This document shows positions 50,098 to 58,414 of a stretch of DNA of 64,000 bases, in pieces; positions within the stretch are counted from its first letter, which is position 1; the number at the start of each line of letters is the position of its first letter. Location of the stretch: NCBI RefSeq assembly GCF_003337565.1, contig NZ_QPJL01000005.1, positions 149,557 to 213,556 of the forward strand. Direction: 5' to 3'. The position numbers were made by a program, and so were the translations under genes. The notes beneath the pieces are model-generated. The model saw only the letters and a list, made by a program, of their open reading frames with translations. It had not been told where the DNA came from and ran no database searches. Source of the DNA: Paracoccus lutimaris (GTDB lineage Bacteria; Pseudomonadota; Alphaproteobacteria; Rhodobacterales; Rhodobacteraceae).

Positions 50098-50160
50098 GCA
50101 TGGATATTTGAATGAAGAAGAAAGACAGCCGCGATTTCTTCTTCACTCAAATATCCATGC
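50098..50160. repeat. Two inverted copies of the dispersed repeat forming a 26-bp hairpin
   Basis: Copy 4 (50101-50123, one base changed) and copy 5 in inverse orientation (50135-50157), with three more pairing bases outside, give 26-bp arms with one mismatch around an 11-nt loop. It sits between two minus-strand genes, 93 bp upstream of the DUF1989 start and 87 bp after the small protein's stop. The inverse copy is in the sense orientation of that small gene. Confidence 0.9.
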
Positions 50161-50246
50161 GGCAGAGCCATCAGGCGATGGGCGGGACGTCCGGGCGCAT
50201 CCGCCAGACACACGAAGGCCCGTCATGCAGGCGTTAGGACTGCTGG

Positions 50247-50411
50247 TCAGGCGGCAAGACGGCGGTCGGCCTCGAGCGGCATCGGCTCATAGCTGAAATA
50301 GCCATACATCTGCTCCAGCACCGCCAGCGACTGCTGCGCAACACGGTCGCGAGCGGGGTCGATCACAGCCAGATTGCCAGCGATTTTCAGGGGGTTTTCG
50401 GGGGTATTCAT
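50247..50411 (-). CDS. Small protein of unknown function after sdhB
   Basis: A 54-residue protein: MNTPENPLKIAGNLAVIDPARDRVAQQSLAVLEQMYGYFSYEP and an acidic-then-basic tail, split here only by description. CGGAG lies 8-12 bases before its ATG. The composition looks like a structured, soluble helical protein. I do not recognise a family. It follows sdhB by 108 bp, beyond a hairpin that may be the sdh terminator. Confidence 0.55.
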   Translation of the reverse strand: MNTPENPLKIAGNLAVIDPARDRVAQQSLAVLEQMYGYFSYEPMPLEADRRLAA

Positions 50412-50458
50412 CTTCGCTCTCCGGATCGAAGGACAGGGTTCTCCCTGAGCGAAGTTTA

Positions 50459-50498
50459 ACGCCGCGCCGCAGCACAATCCATGGCTGCAACGCGGCGT
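50459..50498 (-). terminator. Hairpin after sdhB
   Basis: In the minus-strand transcript ACGCCGCG and CGCGGCGT (50498-50491 with 50466-50459) form an 8-bp stem, with an inner GCAGC/GCTGC pairing. TTAAACTT follows. Plausible end of the sdh operon, though the U tract is poor. Confidence 0.5.
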
Positions 50499-50519
50499 CA
50501 TTGTCGCAGGGGGCGCAGA

Positions 50520-51299
50520 TCAGACGATCCGGTCCACCATCATATGCTTGATCGAGGCGATGGCCTTGGCCGGGTTCAACCCTTTGGGGCAGGTATTGGT
50601 GCAGTTCATGATCGTGTGGCAGCGGTAAAGCTTGAAGGGGTCTTCAAGCTCGTCCAGCCGCTCGCCCGTGGCCTCATCGCGCGAGTCGATGATCCAGCGA
50701 TAGGCCGCCAGCAGCGCCGCCGGGCCAAGATAGCGGTCGCCATTCCACCAATAGCTGGGGCAGGAGGTCGAGCAGGAGGCGCAAAGGATGCATTCATAAA
50801 GCCCGTCCAGCTTCTTGCGATCCTCGATCGACTGGCGCCATTCCTTGTCCGGGGTCGGCGTCTCGGTGATCAGATAGGGATGGACCGAGGCGTGCTGGGC
50901 GTAGAAATGCGTCAGGTCCGGCACCAGATCCTTGACCACCGGCATATGCGGCAGCGGATAGATGTTCACGTCGCCCTTGATCTCGTCCATGCCATAGATG
51001 CAGGCCAGATGGTTGCCGCCGTCGATATTCATCGCGCAGGAACCGCAGATCCCCTCGCGGCAGGACCGGCGAAAGGTCAGCGTCGGGTCGATCTCGTTCT
51101 TGATCTTGATCAGCGCGTCCAGAACCATCGGTCCGGTCTTGTCCAGATCGATGAAATAGCTGTCGATGCGCGGGTTTTCCCCGCTATCCGGGTCCCAGCG
51201 ATAGATGTTGAAGCGGCGGATATTCGTGGCGCCCTCGGGCTTGGGCCAGGTCTTGCCGACCCGCATGCGGCTGTTCTTGGGAAGGTTGAATTGGACCAT
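50520..51299 (-). CDS. sdhB: Succinate dehydrogenase iron-sulfur subunit
   Basis: A 259-residue subunit passing electrons from FAD to quinone. Three cluster motifs are intact: [22 protein letters not shown] ([2Fe-2S], near residue 76), [16 protein letters not shown] ([4Fe-4S]) and [20 protein letters not shown] ([3Fe-4S] and second [4Fe-4S]). It lies 18 bp after the glycosyltransferase-like gene and about 2.4 kb after sdhA. Confidence 0.98.
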   Translation of the reverse strand: MVQFNLPKNSRMRVGKTWPKPEGATNIRRFNIYRWDPDSGENPRIDSYFIDLDKTGPMVLDALIKIKNEIDPTLTFRRSCREGICGSCAMNIDGGNHLACIYGMDEIKGDVNIYPLPHMPVVKDLVPDLTHFYAQHASVHPYLITETPTPDKEWRQSIEDRKKLDGLYECILCASCSTSCPSYWWNGDRYLGPAALLAAYRWIIDSRDEATGERLDELEDPFKLYRCHTIMNCTNTCPKGLNPAKAIASIKHMMVDRIV

Positions 51300-51317
51300 T
51301 GGGGTCTCTCCTGGTGG

Positions 51318-52049
51318 TCAGGCCGGACGCGCGGCGAAGCGGTCGTGGCGGATATTGGCATGCGGCCAGCGGGTCGCAAAGGACCACATCAGGCCGCGAT
51401 AGGCGGCATGCCCCTTGCGGGCGACGGTCTGGAAAAGGCTCGACGGGCGCAGGTTGCGCGGCAGCTCGTTCGAGAGCCAGCCCGCCTCGCGCGGCAGGGT
51501 CCAGGGCAGGATGCCGCGCTGGAAGAGCCAGGCGCAAAAGGGAATGTCGCAGGCGCCGGCATTGGGTTCGATCTCGGACAAAGGCGGGATCGACGAGCCG
51601 CGCGCGCAAAGCGTGCCGGTGCCGAGGATCGAGGCGCCCAGCACCTGATCGGCGGGCTGGTGGAACAGGTAATTGTCCCAGACCGTCTGTCCTTCGCCGC
51701 GCGGGCCGACATAGACATTGGCCTGATAGCCGACGACATTGCCCTCGGGGCCGATGGCGTCCAGATGCGCCAGCGTGCGGGTCACGTAATCGGGCGGATA
51801 GCCGATATCGTCATCGATGGTGAAGACGATGTCCTCGGGCGCGGGGGTGAACCAGAACTTGCCGGCATCCTTGACGTCGCGGTCGGGAATGACCGCCGTC
51901 ACCTTCGGGTCCTTGGCCAGAAAACCGGGGATATCCTCATAGCCGTTCAGCACCACGAACAGATGGTTTACCTGCGGCAGGATCGCCTCGCAGGTCTTGC
52001 GCAAGAGCCGGCGGCGCGGCGGAAAGGTGGCCAGATGGGCGCGGATCAT
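51318..52049 (-). CDS. Glycosyltransferase-like protein between sdhA and sdhB
   Basis: A 243-residue protein with a GT-A-like start, IRAHLATFPPRRRLLRKTCEAILPQVNHLFVVLNGYED, and an acidic strand end FTIDDDIGYPPDYV near residue 75, which resembles the DxD metal motif. Further parts include GTGTLCARGSSIPPL and ACDIPFCAWLFQRGI. Acceptor and sugar unknown. The ATG at 52049 overlaps the stop of a 20-codon mini-ORF and has GGATGGGG upstream. An ATG four codons earlier is an alternative. Confidence 0.7.
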   Translation of the reverse strand: MIRAHLATFPPRRRLLRKTCEAILPQVNHLFVVLNGYEDIPGFLAKDPKVTAVIPDRDVKDAGKFWFTPAPEDIVFTIDDDIGYPPDYVTRTLAHLDAIGPEGNVVGYQANVYVGPRGEGQTVWDNYLFHQPADQVLGASILGTGTLCARGSSIPPLSEIEPNAGACDIPFCAWLFQRGILPWTLPREAGWLSNELPRNLRPSSLFQTVARKGHAAYRGLMWSFATRWPHANIRHDRFAARPA

Positions 52050-52108
52050 GCGTAGCCCCATCCTGGCGGCTGGCCGATGCAGATGCGGATCCAGGGTTGC
52101 ATGCTCAT
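52046..52108 (-). CDS. Twenty-codon mini-ORF coupling the sulfotransferase and glycosyltransferase genes
   Basis: ATG at 52108 overlaps the sulfotransferase stop (ATGA). The frame reads MSMQPWIRICIGQPPGWGYA and its TGA overlaps the ATG of the glycosyltransferase (ATGA). A G-rich run precedes it. It may be a coupling leader peptide, or the residue of a longer N-terminus moved out of frame. No similarity recognised. Confidence 0.4.
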   Translation of the reverse strand: MSMQPWIRICIGQPPGWGYA

Positions 52109-53058
52109 GCCGCCCCCCCGATTGCAGAGGCACCGTTGCGACGGTGTTCGGCTTCGGCCTCCGCCCCCGAGATTGGCAGCGGATGGGCGCTGGTCCCCGA
52201 CGCCCTGGGATGCGCTGGCGACCGGAAATCCACGTTGAACAAGGGCTGATGGCGCGCGACAAGATTGGCAATCTTGTTGCGGGCATGAGGGTTGATCCCG
52301 GATGCGTTCACCTGTCGCAGGAACTCGAGCGCACCTGCGTTCAGCCGCATCATAGCGGGCTGGTCCAGCGCCTCCATGGCGTCAAGATCCCCGTCCGAGA
52401 GACCCGCCAGACGCAAGAGCTGCAGACCAGGCCGCAACAGGTTTTTTTCGTCCTCGCTGGCGAAGCGGACCACCTTGCCGGCCCCGATCGCGTCCGAGAG
52501 GCGCGTGCTCAGGTCGTCCCAGTCAGCTATCTCTGCGATCATCTGCAGAAACTGCGGGTAGGTCCCGCTATAGCCATCCGTCCTGATGACCTGTCCCCAG
52601 ACACTTTCCAGCCATTTATCCATCTGGCGCGAGTAGAAGGCGATCCGGACATCAAAACCGCGCGCCTCATCGACAAGGATCCTGGCGATCCTGGGCATCA
52701 TGGGGAAAAAATATGCCTCGCCGCCATTCCCCGGCAACGCCCCGGCAAGATTTTCATGCGTCAGAAGGACCGGCAGGTCGTTCTGAGGCAGACCCGTCAG
52801 GATCTCCGAAAAGGCCTTGCGCAGCTTTCCTTCGGTCTCGCTGTCGGGGGCAAGGCTGTAGGCAATCGCCGCGCGACCGATCGGCTGGGTCGCAACGCCG
52901 GTCAATTGGCAGGGAACAACCAGACGCCGGGAAAGCTGCCGGATATTCCGCGCAACGAAGTGGTGAAACGACGTCGAGCCGGTTTTGGGAACGCCCATAT
53001 GGATGACCAGCCGGCGCGCGCCATGTGCGGACGGCATCGTATCGTCCATGCGGATCAT
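52105..53058 (-). CDS. Sulfotransferase-like protein between sdhA and sdhB
   Basis: A 317-residue protein with the phosphosulfate-binding loop at its start: RRLVIHMGVPKTGSTSFHHFV (PKTGS, near residue 22). Further on, VLLTHENLAGALPG and DVRIAFYSRQMDKWLESVW (R-Q-D--ES) fit the 3'-phosphate-binding part of the fold. Acceptor unknown. The ATG at 53058 overlaps the stop of the second lipoprotein. The C-terminal tail is Ala/Glu-rich and probably disordered. Confidence 0.7.
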   Translation of the reverse strand: MIRMDDTMPSAHGARRLVIHMGVPKTGSTSFHHFVARNIRQLSRRLVVPCQLTGVATQPIGRAAIAYSLAPDSETEGKLRKAFSEILTGLPQNDLPVLLTHENLAGALPGNGGEAYFFPMMPRIARILVDEARGFDVRIAFYSRQMDKWLESVWGQVIRTDGYSGTYPQFLQMIAEIADWDDLSTRLSDAIGAGKVVRFASEDEKNLLRPGLQLLRLAGLSDGDLDAMEALDQPAMMRLNAGALEFLRQVNASGINPHARNKIANLVARHQPLFNVDFRSPAHPRASGTSAHPLPISGAEAEAEHRRNGASAIGGAA

Positions 53059-53387
53059 TTCCCGCCCCAGCCCGGCTGCTGATACAGCGATTTGCTGGGC
53101 GCCTGACCCGAACGGCTGCGCACGCAGCTGTGGAAGATCATCTCGGGGTCGCGCGACGCGTATGAACGGTCGGGGGTGAAATCCACCCCCACCCCGGCGC
53201 CGCGATAGCCGCCCGAGCCGATGCCGATGCTGATCCGGGGCTGGGCGGTCATGCCGACCCCCGGATCGCTGAGGTTCTGGCTGCAATAGCGCTCGGCCTC
53301 GGCCACGGACATTTGTGGCGGCTGCGCACAGGCGGCCAGCCCCAGCATTGCCGGGGCCAGAACCATCAGCACCCGCCGGGCGCCCAT
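53055..53387 (-). CDS. Small lipoprotein B in the sdh operon
   Basis: A 110-residue lipoprotein: lipobox LAAC within VLMVLAPAMLGLAACAQPPQ, then a domain with two Cys (AERYCSQNL, FHSCVRSR) that may pair, and the Gly-rich PRISIGIGSGGYRGAGVGVDFTPD middle typical of small envelope proteins. ATG at 53387 shares one base with the stop of lipoprotein A. Function unknown. The family is apparently restricted to relatives of this organism. Confidence 0.68.
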   Translation of the reverse strand: MGARRVLMVLAPAMLGLAACAQPPQMSVAEAERYCSQNLSDPGVGMTAQPRISIGIGSGGYRGAGVGVDFTPDRSYASRDPEMIFHSCVRSRSGQAPSKSLYQQPGWGGK

Positions 53388-53746
53388 CAGGCGACGCCCT
53401 TGGCGGCGGCGGCCGCACCCGCGATGCATTGCGAGGTCGCCGGCCGGCCCACGATCGAGGCCACGGCATTCCCCGCCCCGTCCGCACCGGAATCGGCGAT
53501 GCTGGCCAGTTCCGCCGTGGTGGCGTTCTGCAGCACGCAATCGGTATAGGGCGCGACATTGGCGCCGGGCAGGCGCTTGGCCATCTCGCGGTTGACGACC
53601 ACCCGCGCCGAGCTGCGGATCGCCACATCCGGCGACGGCGTCGTCACCTGAGGCAGCGGCGCAGGCGCGGGGGCCATGCCGGGGTTCTGGATCACGCAGC
53701 CCGACAGGGCCAGCGCGGCAGTGGTCAGGATCAGGGGAAGACGCAT
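53387..53746 (-). CDS. Small lipoprotein A in the sdh operon
   Basis: A 119-residue lipoprotein: lipobox LSGC within LILTTAALALSGCVIQNPG, a Pro/Ala-rich linker, and a C-terminal region with NREMAKRLPGANVAPYTDCVLQNAT and SQCIAGAAA, where two Cys may form a disulfide. ATG at 53746 shares one base with the sdhA TGA, so it is translated with sdhA. Function unknown. Confidence 0.7.
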   Translation of the reverse strand: MRLPLILTTAALALSGCVIQNPGMAPAPAPLPQVTTPSPDVAIRSSARVVVNREMAKRLPGANVAPYTDCVLQNATTAELASIADSGADGAGNAVASIVGRPATSQCIAGAAAAAKGVA

Positions 53747-55548
53747 CAATAAACCCTCGCTTTGGGTGCGATCTTTTTCAGGTCGATCCCGCCCTGCTCT
53801 GCCGTGGTCAGAGGCTCAAGATGAACGGGCCGATAAGCCAGTTTAACATCGTTGCCTTTCACCCATGCAAGCGAGTGCTTGCGCCAATTGGCATCATCCC
53901 GCTCGGGCCAGTCTTCATGGGCATGGGCGCCGCGGCTTTCCTTGCGCGCCTCGGCGGCGATGATGGTCGCCAGCGCATTGGGCATCAGGTTCGTCAGCTC
54001 CAGCGTCTCCATCAGGTCGCTGTTCCAGATCAGGCTGCGATCGGTGACCTTGAGATCATTGAGCTTGGCGGCGATGGACTTCATCTTTTCGGCGCCCTCG
54101 GCCAACGTCTTGTCGGTGCGGAAGACGGCGGCGTCAGCCTGCATGGTCTTTTGCATCTCAAGCCGCAGATCGGCGGTCGGGACCGAACCATTGGCATTGC
54201 GGATGCGGTCAAAGCGGTCCAGCGCCTTTTGCACGCCCTCCTTGTTGGTGGCCGGGATCGGCGCGGCGCGGTCGATCACCTCGCCAGCGCGGATCGCGGC
54301 GGCACGGCCAAAGACCACAAGGTCGATCAGGCTGTTCGAGCCAAGGCGGTTCGCGCCATGCACGCTGGCGCAGCCGGCCTCGCCCACAGCCATCAGGCCG
54401 GGGAAGGTGGCGTCCGGGTTGGCTTCGGTCGGGTTCAGCACCTCGCCCCAATAGTTCGTGGGGATGCCGCCCATGTTGTAATGCACGGTCGGCAGGATCG
54501 GGATCGGCTCGCGCGTCACGTCAACACCGGCAAAGATCTTGGCCGATTCCGAAATGCCCGGCAGACGCTCATGCAGGCTTTCCGGCGGCAGGTGCATCAG
54601 GTTCAGGAACATGTGGTCCTTGTGCTCACCAACGCCGCGGCCTTCGCGGATCTCGATGGTGATGCAGCGCGACACCACGTCGCGGGACGCAAGGTCCTTG
54701 TAGGTCGGGGCATAGCGTTCCATGAAGCGCTCGCCCTCGCTGTTGGTCAGGTAGCCGCCCTCGCCGCGCGCGCCCTCGGTGATCAGGCAGCCCGAGCCGT
54801 AGATGCCGGTCGGGTGGAACTGCACGAACTCCATGTCCTGCAAGGGCAGGCCCGCGCGCGCCACCATGCCGCCGCCGTCGCCGGTGCAGGTATGGGCGCT
54901 GGTCGCGCTGAAATAGGCGCGGCCATAGCCGCCTGTCGCCAGCACCACCATCTTGGCGTTGAAGACATGGATGGTGCCGTCATCCAGCTTCCAGCAGACG
55001 ACGCCGGTGCAGCGGCCATCGGTGATGATCAGGTCCAGCGCGAAATATTCGATGAAGAACTCGGCCTTTTCCTTCAGCGACTGGCCGTAAAGCGTGTGCA
55101 GGATGGCGTGGCCGGTGCGGTCGGCGGCGGCGCAGGTGCGCTGCACCGGCGGGCCTTCGCCGAATTCGGTGGTGTGGCCGCCGAAGGGGCGCTGATAGAT
55201 CTTGCCCTCTTCGGTGCGCGAGAACGGCACGCCGTAATGTTCCAGCTCATAGACCGCCGCCGGGGCCGAACGCGCCAGATATTCCATGGCGTCGGTGTCG
55301 CCCAGCCAGTCCGAGCCCTTGACGGTGTCGTACATGTGCCATTGCCAGTTGTCCGGCCCCATGTTCGACAGCGACGCGGCAATGCCGCCCTGCGCGGCGA
55401 CGGTGTGGCTGCGGGTCGGGAAAACCTTGGTCACGCAGGCGGTGCGCAGCCCCTGCTCGGCCATGCCCAGCGTCGCGCGCAGCCCGGCCCCGCCGGCGCC
55501 CACGACCACCACGTCATAATCATGCGTTACATATTTGTATTCAGCCAT
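53746..55548 (-). CDS. sdhA: Succinate dehydrogenase flavoprotein subunit
   Basis: A 600-residue subunit that oxidises succinate to fumarate. Seen: FAD loop [15 protein letters not shown] near residue 15, [14 protein letters not shown] with the His carrying covalent [30 protein letters not shown], the active-site [23 protein letters not shown] and [18 protein letters not shown]. It follows sdhD by 12 bp. Confidence 0.98.
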   Translation of the reverse strand: MAEYKYVTHDYDVVVVGAGGAGLRATLGMAEQGLRTACVTKVFPTRSHTVAAQGGIAASLSNMGPDNWQWHMYDTVKGSDWLGDTDAMEYLARSAPAAVYELEHYGVPFSRTEEGKIYQRPFGGHTTEFGEGPPVQRTCAAADRTGHAILHTLYGQSLKEKAEFFIEYFALDLIITDGRCTGVVCWKLDDGTIHVFNAKMVVLATGGYGRAYFSATSAHTCTGDGGGMVARAGLPLQDMEFVQFHPTGIYGSGCLITEGARGEGGYLTNSEGERFMERYAPTYKDLASRDVVSRCITIEIREGRGVGEHKDHMFLNLMHLPPESLHERLPGISESAKIFAGVDVTREPIPILPTVHYNMGGIPTNYWGEVLNPTEANPDATFPGLMAVGEAGCASVHGANRLGSNSLIDLVVFGRAAAIRAGEVIDRAAPIPATNKEGVQKALDRFDRIRNANGSVPTADLRLEMQKTMQADAAVFRTDKTLAEGAEKMKSIAAKLNDLKVTDRSLIWNSDLMETLELTNLMPNALATIIAAEARKESRGAHAHEDWPERDDANWRKHSLAWVKGNDVKLAYRPVHLEPLTTAEQGGIDLKKIAPKARVY

Positions 55549-55560
55549 GGCGTGGTTTCC

Positions 55561-55950
55561 TCAGACGACGACGATCGCGCCCAGACCCATGCGGGCCAGC
55601 GCGTAAAGGGCACAGGCGATGACCGCCCAGCCAAAGATGACGGAAGCGATGATCGCCGCCTTGCGGGCACCGCCCTGCAAGTAATCGTCGATCATGATCC
55701 GCGTGCCCTTGATGAAGTGGATCATGCCCACGGTCACGAACAGCGCGGTGATGATGGCCGGGAAGGGGCGGCCGAAATAGACCAGCAGCAATTCGCGCGG
55801 CAGGCCGATCGCGCAGGCGACGGTGATCATGAACAGCGGCGTCAGCACAAGCAGCGCGACGGCGGTGACGGTCATGGCCCAGTGGTGCTGCGTGCCCGAA
55901 TGGGCGGAGCCCAGACCTTCGGCGGCTTTCAGCGGGGTGATATAGCGCAT
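55561..55950 (-). CDS. sdhD: Succinate dehydrogenase membrane anchor subunit
   Basis: A 129-residue anchor with three membrane helices: about residues 25-47, 56-77 and 98-125. The quinone/haem-site region HFIKGTRIMIDDYL (I-DDY) near residue 80 is conserved in SdhD. It sits 13 bp after sdhC. Confidence 0.93.
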   Translation of the reverse strand: MRYITPLKAAEGLGSAHSGTQHHWAMTVTAVALLVLTPLFMITVACAIGLPRELLLVYFGRPFPAIITALFVTVGMIHFIKGTRIMIDDYLQGGARKAAIIASVIFGWAVIACALYALARMGLGAIVVV

Positions 55951-55963
55951 GATCCCTGCCCTT

Positions 55964-56356
55964 TCAGAAAATGAAGAAGACGATCAGCGTCAGTACGGCC
56001 AGGCCGACCGAACCGGCGATCAGCGCCTGGCTGGATTTCTGCGCCTGCTCGATGTTCATGCCATAGCCCGCATCATAGAACAGGTGCCGGATACCGGCCA
56101 GCAGGTGATACCACAGCGCCCACATCGAGCCGGTCAGAACGATGAAGCCCAGCCAGGACCGCACCACCCAGTCGGCGCAGGCGAATGCACCGGGCGAGCT
56201 GACAGCGGCCAGAAGCCACCAGACGATCAGCACGATACCCGCAACCAGTGCATGGCCGGTGATGCGGGTCAGGATCGAGGTGATTGCGGCAAGGGGCAGG
56301 CGATAGACCTGCAGATGCGGTGACAGCGGCCGGTTGCCCCGGTTGACGTCAGCCAT
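55964..56356 (-). CDS. sdhC: Succinate dehydrogenase cytochrome b556 subunit
   Basis: A 130-residue anchor with three helices. Seen: NRPLSPHLQVYRLPLAAITSILTRITGHAL, the family signature with quinone-site Ser and Arg, and YHLLAGIRHLFYDAGY with the haem His. ATG at 56356 has GAGAG upstream. Thirty-six in-frame upstream codons are not conserved. First gene of the sdh operon. Confidence 0.95.
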   Translation of the reverse strand: MADVNRGNRPLSPHLQVYRLPLAAITSILTRITGHALVAGIVLIVWWLLAAVSSPGAFACADWVVRSWLGFIVLTGSMWALWYHLLAGIRHLFYDAGYGMNIEQAQKSSQALIAGSVGLAVLTLIVFFIF

Positions 56357-56711
56357 GTTGCGCTCTCCTGCGTTCAGGGGCCCTCGGCGCGTCGGCTGGC
56401 GGCGAGGGCTGGCCGGGATTTTCGTTTTTTTCGCTTCTAGTCGTTTTCTGGCATCTGTCACCAAGGGATTCCAGACGAAAGAACCAAGCTTACCGATTTT
56501 TGGATTTTGTGATCACGCACTCGCCGCCTGTGATCACATGGGGCGGAATTGTTTGCGTTACCAGCCGGGACTCAGCCGCGCGCAAGCCTCATGGATTTGG
56601 ATCAGCCCCCCGGGACGAGTCCCCCACGCAGGATTCGCAAGATCGCTCCACCGGAATCCGACCTGTGGCAAGATTTGTGATCACCTGCGCCGAAAGGCCG
56701 CAGAGCCGCCG
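56357..56711. other. Promoter region of the sdh operon
   Basis: A 355-bp gap without a gene. It contains three GTGATCAC palindromes, listed separately, and AT-richer sequence near 56440-56510 in which a promoter could lie. I could not choose a -35/-10 pair with confidence. Confidence 0.5.
56509..56684. promoter_or_regulatory. Three GTGATCAC palindromes upstream of sdhC
   Basis: Perfect copies lie at 56509-56516, 56530-56537 and 56677-56684, each embedded in TTTGTGATCAC or CTGTGATCACA. Centres are 21 and 147 bp apart, close to whole numbers of helical turns (2 and 14), suggesting cooperative binding or looping. Symmetry suits a dimeric regulator, possibly of the GntR group. The identity is not known. 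Confidence 0.6.
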
Positions 56712-56918
56712 CTATTGCTGGCCCAGCTTCATCTCGGGGTGATATTCGGCCTCGATTTCCTTGGTGACGGCCTGCGCCATGCGCATCACGCCCTTTTGCG
56801 GGTCGAATGCCATCGAGGGCGCGCCATGCAGCGACCAGCCCTTCGACAGCGCCTCGCTGACGCGGTGGCAGAATTGCGAGGTATCGTCCTCGGTGATGCA
56901 GCGATAGATCGTGGTCAC
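56712..56918 (-). CDS. DUF1737 small protein
   Basis: A 68-residue protein of the DUF1737 family: TTIYRCITEDDTSQFCHRVSEALSKGWSLHG followed by MRMAQAVTKEIEAEYHPEMKLGQQ. Members bind no known ligand, and function is unknown. I start at GTG 56918 because GGAGG lies 7 bases before it. A longer in-frame start at 56945 would overlap the NnrU gene. It follows NnrU with a one-base gap. Confidence 0.75.
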   Translation of the reverse strand: MTTIYRCITEDDTSQFCHRVSEALSKGWSLHGAPSMAFDPQKGVMRMAQAVTKEIEAEYHPEMKLGQQ

Positions 56919-56919
56919 G

Positions 56920-57462
56920 TCAGCCTCCGAAGGGGTTATAGCCAAGCCAGGCGTGGATCAGCCCCACCACCAGCGTCACAAGAACGGCGCCCGCGGCAGC
57001 CATGATTTCCTTGCGCACGGGTACCGGCCCCGCAGGCGGCGCCCAGTCCGGCTGGGCGCGGTTGATCACCACCATCTCGACCAGCGCCCAGATCCCCAGC
57101 CCGCCAAACAGCACGAATGAGGGTAGATCGCCATTCGGCAACAGATGCGCAAAGGCCCAGAGCGCAAAGCCGGTCAGCTGCGGATGGCGCAGATGACGGG
57201 TGATCCGCGTCTTCATCCCATCCGCCGCATATAGATAGAAAGCCAGCAGAACCAGCAGGTTGTTGATGCCCTTCAAGGGCGCGGTAGCGCCCCACCAATA
57301 GGGGCCGTCCGCCATCCGATAGCCGATGACCATCAGGACGACCGAGACCAGCAGCGCCCCCGCGACGCCGCCGCGCCCGATGCTTGCGCGCAGGCCCGGC
57401 GCCACGCGTTTCAGAAGATGTGCCGCCCACCAAAGCGCGACGCCCAGTATCAGGATGACCAT
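56920..57462 (-). CDS. NnrU-family membrane protein
   Basis: A 180-residue inner-membrane protein with about five helices. The conserved ITRHLRHPQLTGFALWAFAHLLPNGDLPSFVLFGG (residues near 85-120) matches the NnrU/isoprenylcysteine-methyltransferase-like family. NnrU was named for its link with nitric oxide reduction in Rhodobacter, but no nor or nir genes are near, and homologues exist outside denitrifiers. Confidence 0.85.
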   Translation of the reverse strand: MVILILGVALWWAAHLLKRVAPGLRASIGRGGVAGALLVSVVLMVIGYRMADGPYWWGATAPLKGINNLLVLLAFYLYAADGMKTRITRHLRHPQLTGFALWAFAHLLPNGDLPSFVLFGGLGIWALVEMVVINRAQPDWAPPAGPVPVRKEIMAAAGAVLVTLVVGLIHAWLGYNPFGG

Positions 57463-57507
57463 CTGGCTGCTCTCTCTCGCTGGATGTTAATTGCCGTCAC
57501 TTTGCCA

Positions 57508-58347
57508 TCATGAGGCGCTGCGGGCAATCGCCTCGGCCATGGCCAGCGTGGCGCGGGCGGTTTCGGCATGCAGGTTCTCGACGATGCGGCCGTCCAGAAC
57601 CGCGACGCCAAGCCCCTGCGCGCGAGCCTGATCAAAGGCGGCGATCTGGCGGCGCGCCAGCTCGATCTCGGCCTCGGAGGGGGCGAAAACCTCGTTGGCG
57701 ATGTCCAACTGGTCGGGATGGATCAGGGTCTTGCCGTCAAAACCCATGTCGCGGCCCTGCTCGCATTCGGCGCGCAGGCCGGCCTGATCCTGAAAGGCGT
57801 TATAGACGCCATCGACGATGATCCGGCCATGGGCGCGGGCGGCCAGCAGGCACAGGCCCAGCCCCGCCACCAGCGGCGCCCGGTCGGGACGAAAGCGGGC
57901 ATGCAGGTCCTTGGCCAGGTCGTTGGTGCCCATGACCATGCCGGTCAGGCGCGGATGGGCGGCGATCTCGGCCGCTTTCAGCATGCCCTCGGGGGTTTCC
58001 AGCATCGCCCAAAGCGGCGTGGTCGGAATCAGCGCGGCGGCGCGGTCCAGACTGGCGCCGCGGCTGACCTTGGGGATCAGCACGCCATCGGCATCGCGGG
58101 CAAAGGCACGGGCGTCGGCCTCGCCCCATTCGGTCTCAAGCCCGTTGATGCGCACGATCCGCGCCCGACCGCCGTAATCGGCCAGCAGCGCGCGGGCCAG
58201 CAATTCGCGGGCATGCAGCTTTTCCGCCGGGGCCACCGCATCCTCAAGATCGAAGATGATGGCATCGGCCGGCAGGGTGCGGGCCTTTTCCATTGCCCGT
58301 GTATTGGCGGCGGGAATGTAAAGCACCGAGCGATAGGGGCGAGCCAT
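57508..58347 (-). CDS. CitE-like lyase/thioesterase (HpcH/HpaI aldolase family)
   Basis: A 279-residue TIM-barrel protein: PYRSVLYIPAANTRAMEKA start, metal-binding IIFDLEDAVAPAEK near residue 35, RINGLETEWG, AMLETPEGMLKAAEIA, and GFDGKTLIHPDQLDIANEVF near 210. The sequence fits L-malyl-CoA lyase or (3S)-malyl-CoA thioesterase (Mcl1/Mcl2) of the ethylmalonyl-CoA pathway, or citramalyl-CoA lyase. Which one cannot be told. It lies near mdh and sdh. Confidence 0.82.
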   Translation of the reverse strand: MARPYRSVLYIPAANTRAMEKARTLPADAIIFDLEDAVAPAEKLHARELLARALLADYGGRARIVRINGLETEWGEADARAFARDADGVLIPKVSRGASLDRAAALIPTTPLWAMLETPEGMLKAAEIAAHPRLTGMVMGTNDLAKDLHARFRPDRAPLVAGLGLCLLAARAHGRIIVDGVYNAFQDQAGLRAECEQGRDMGFDGKTLIHPDQLDIANEVFAPSEAEIELARRQIAAFDQARAQGLGVAVLDGRIVENLHAETARATLAMAEAIARSAS

Positions 58348-58414
58348 TCGGACCTCTTACATATTTCCCCGCAAGATTGTCGGGTTGCGGGCGGAATCGC
58401 AAGTAGGCGCGGGC

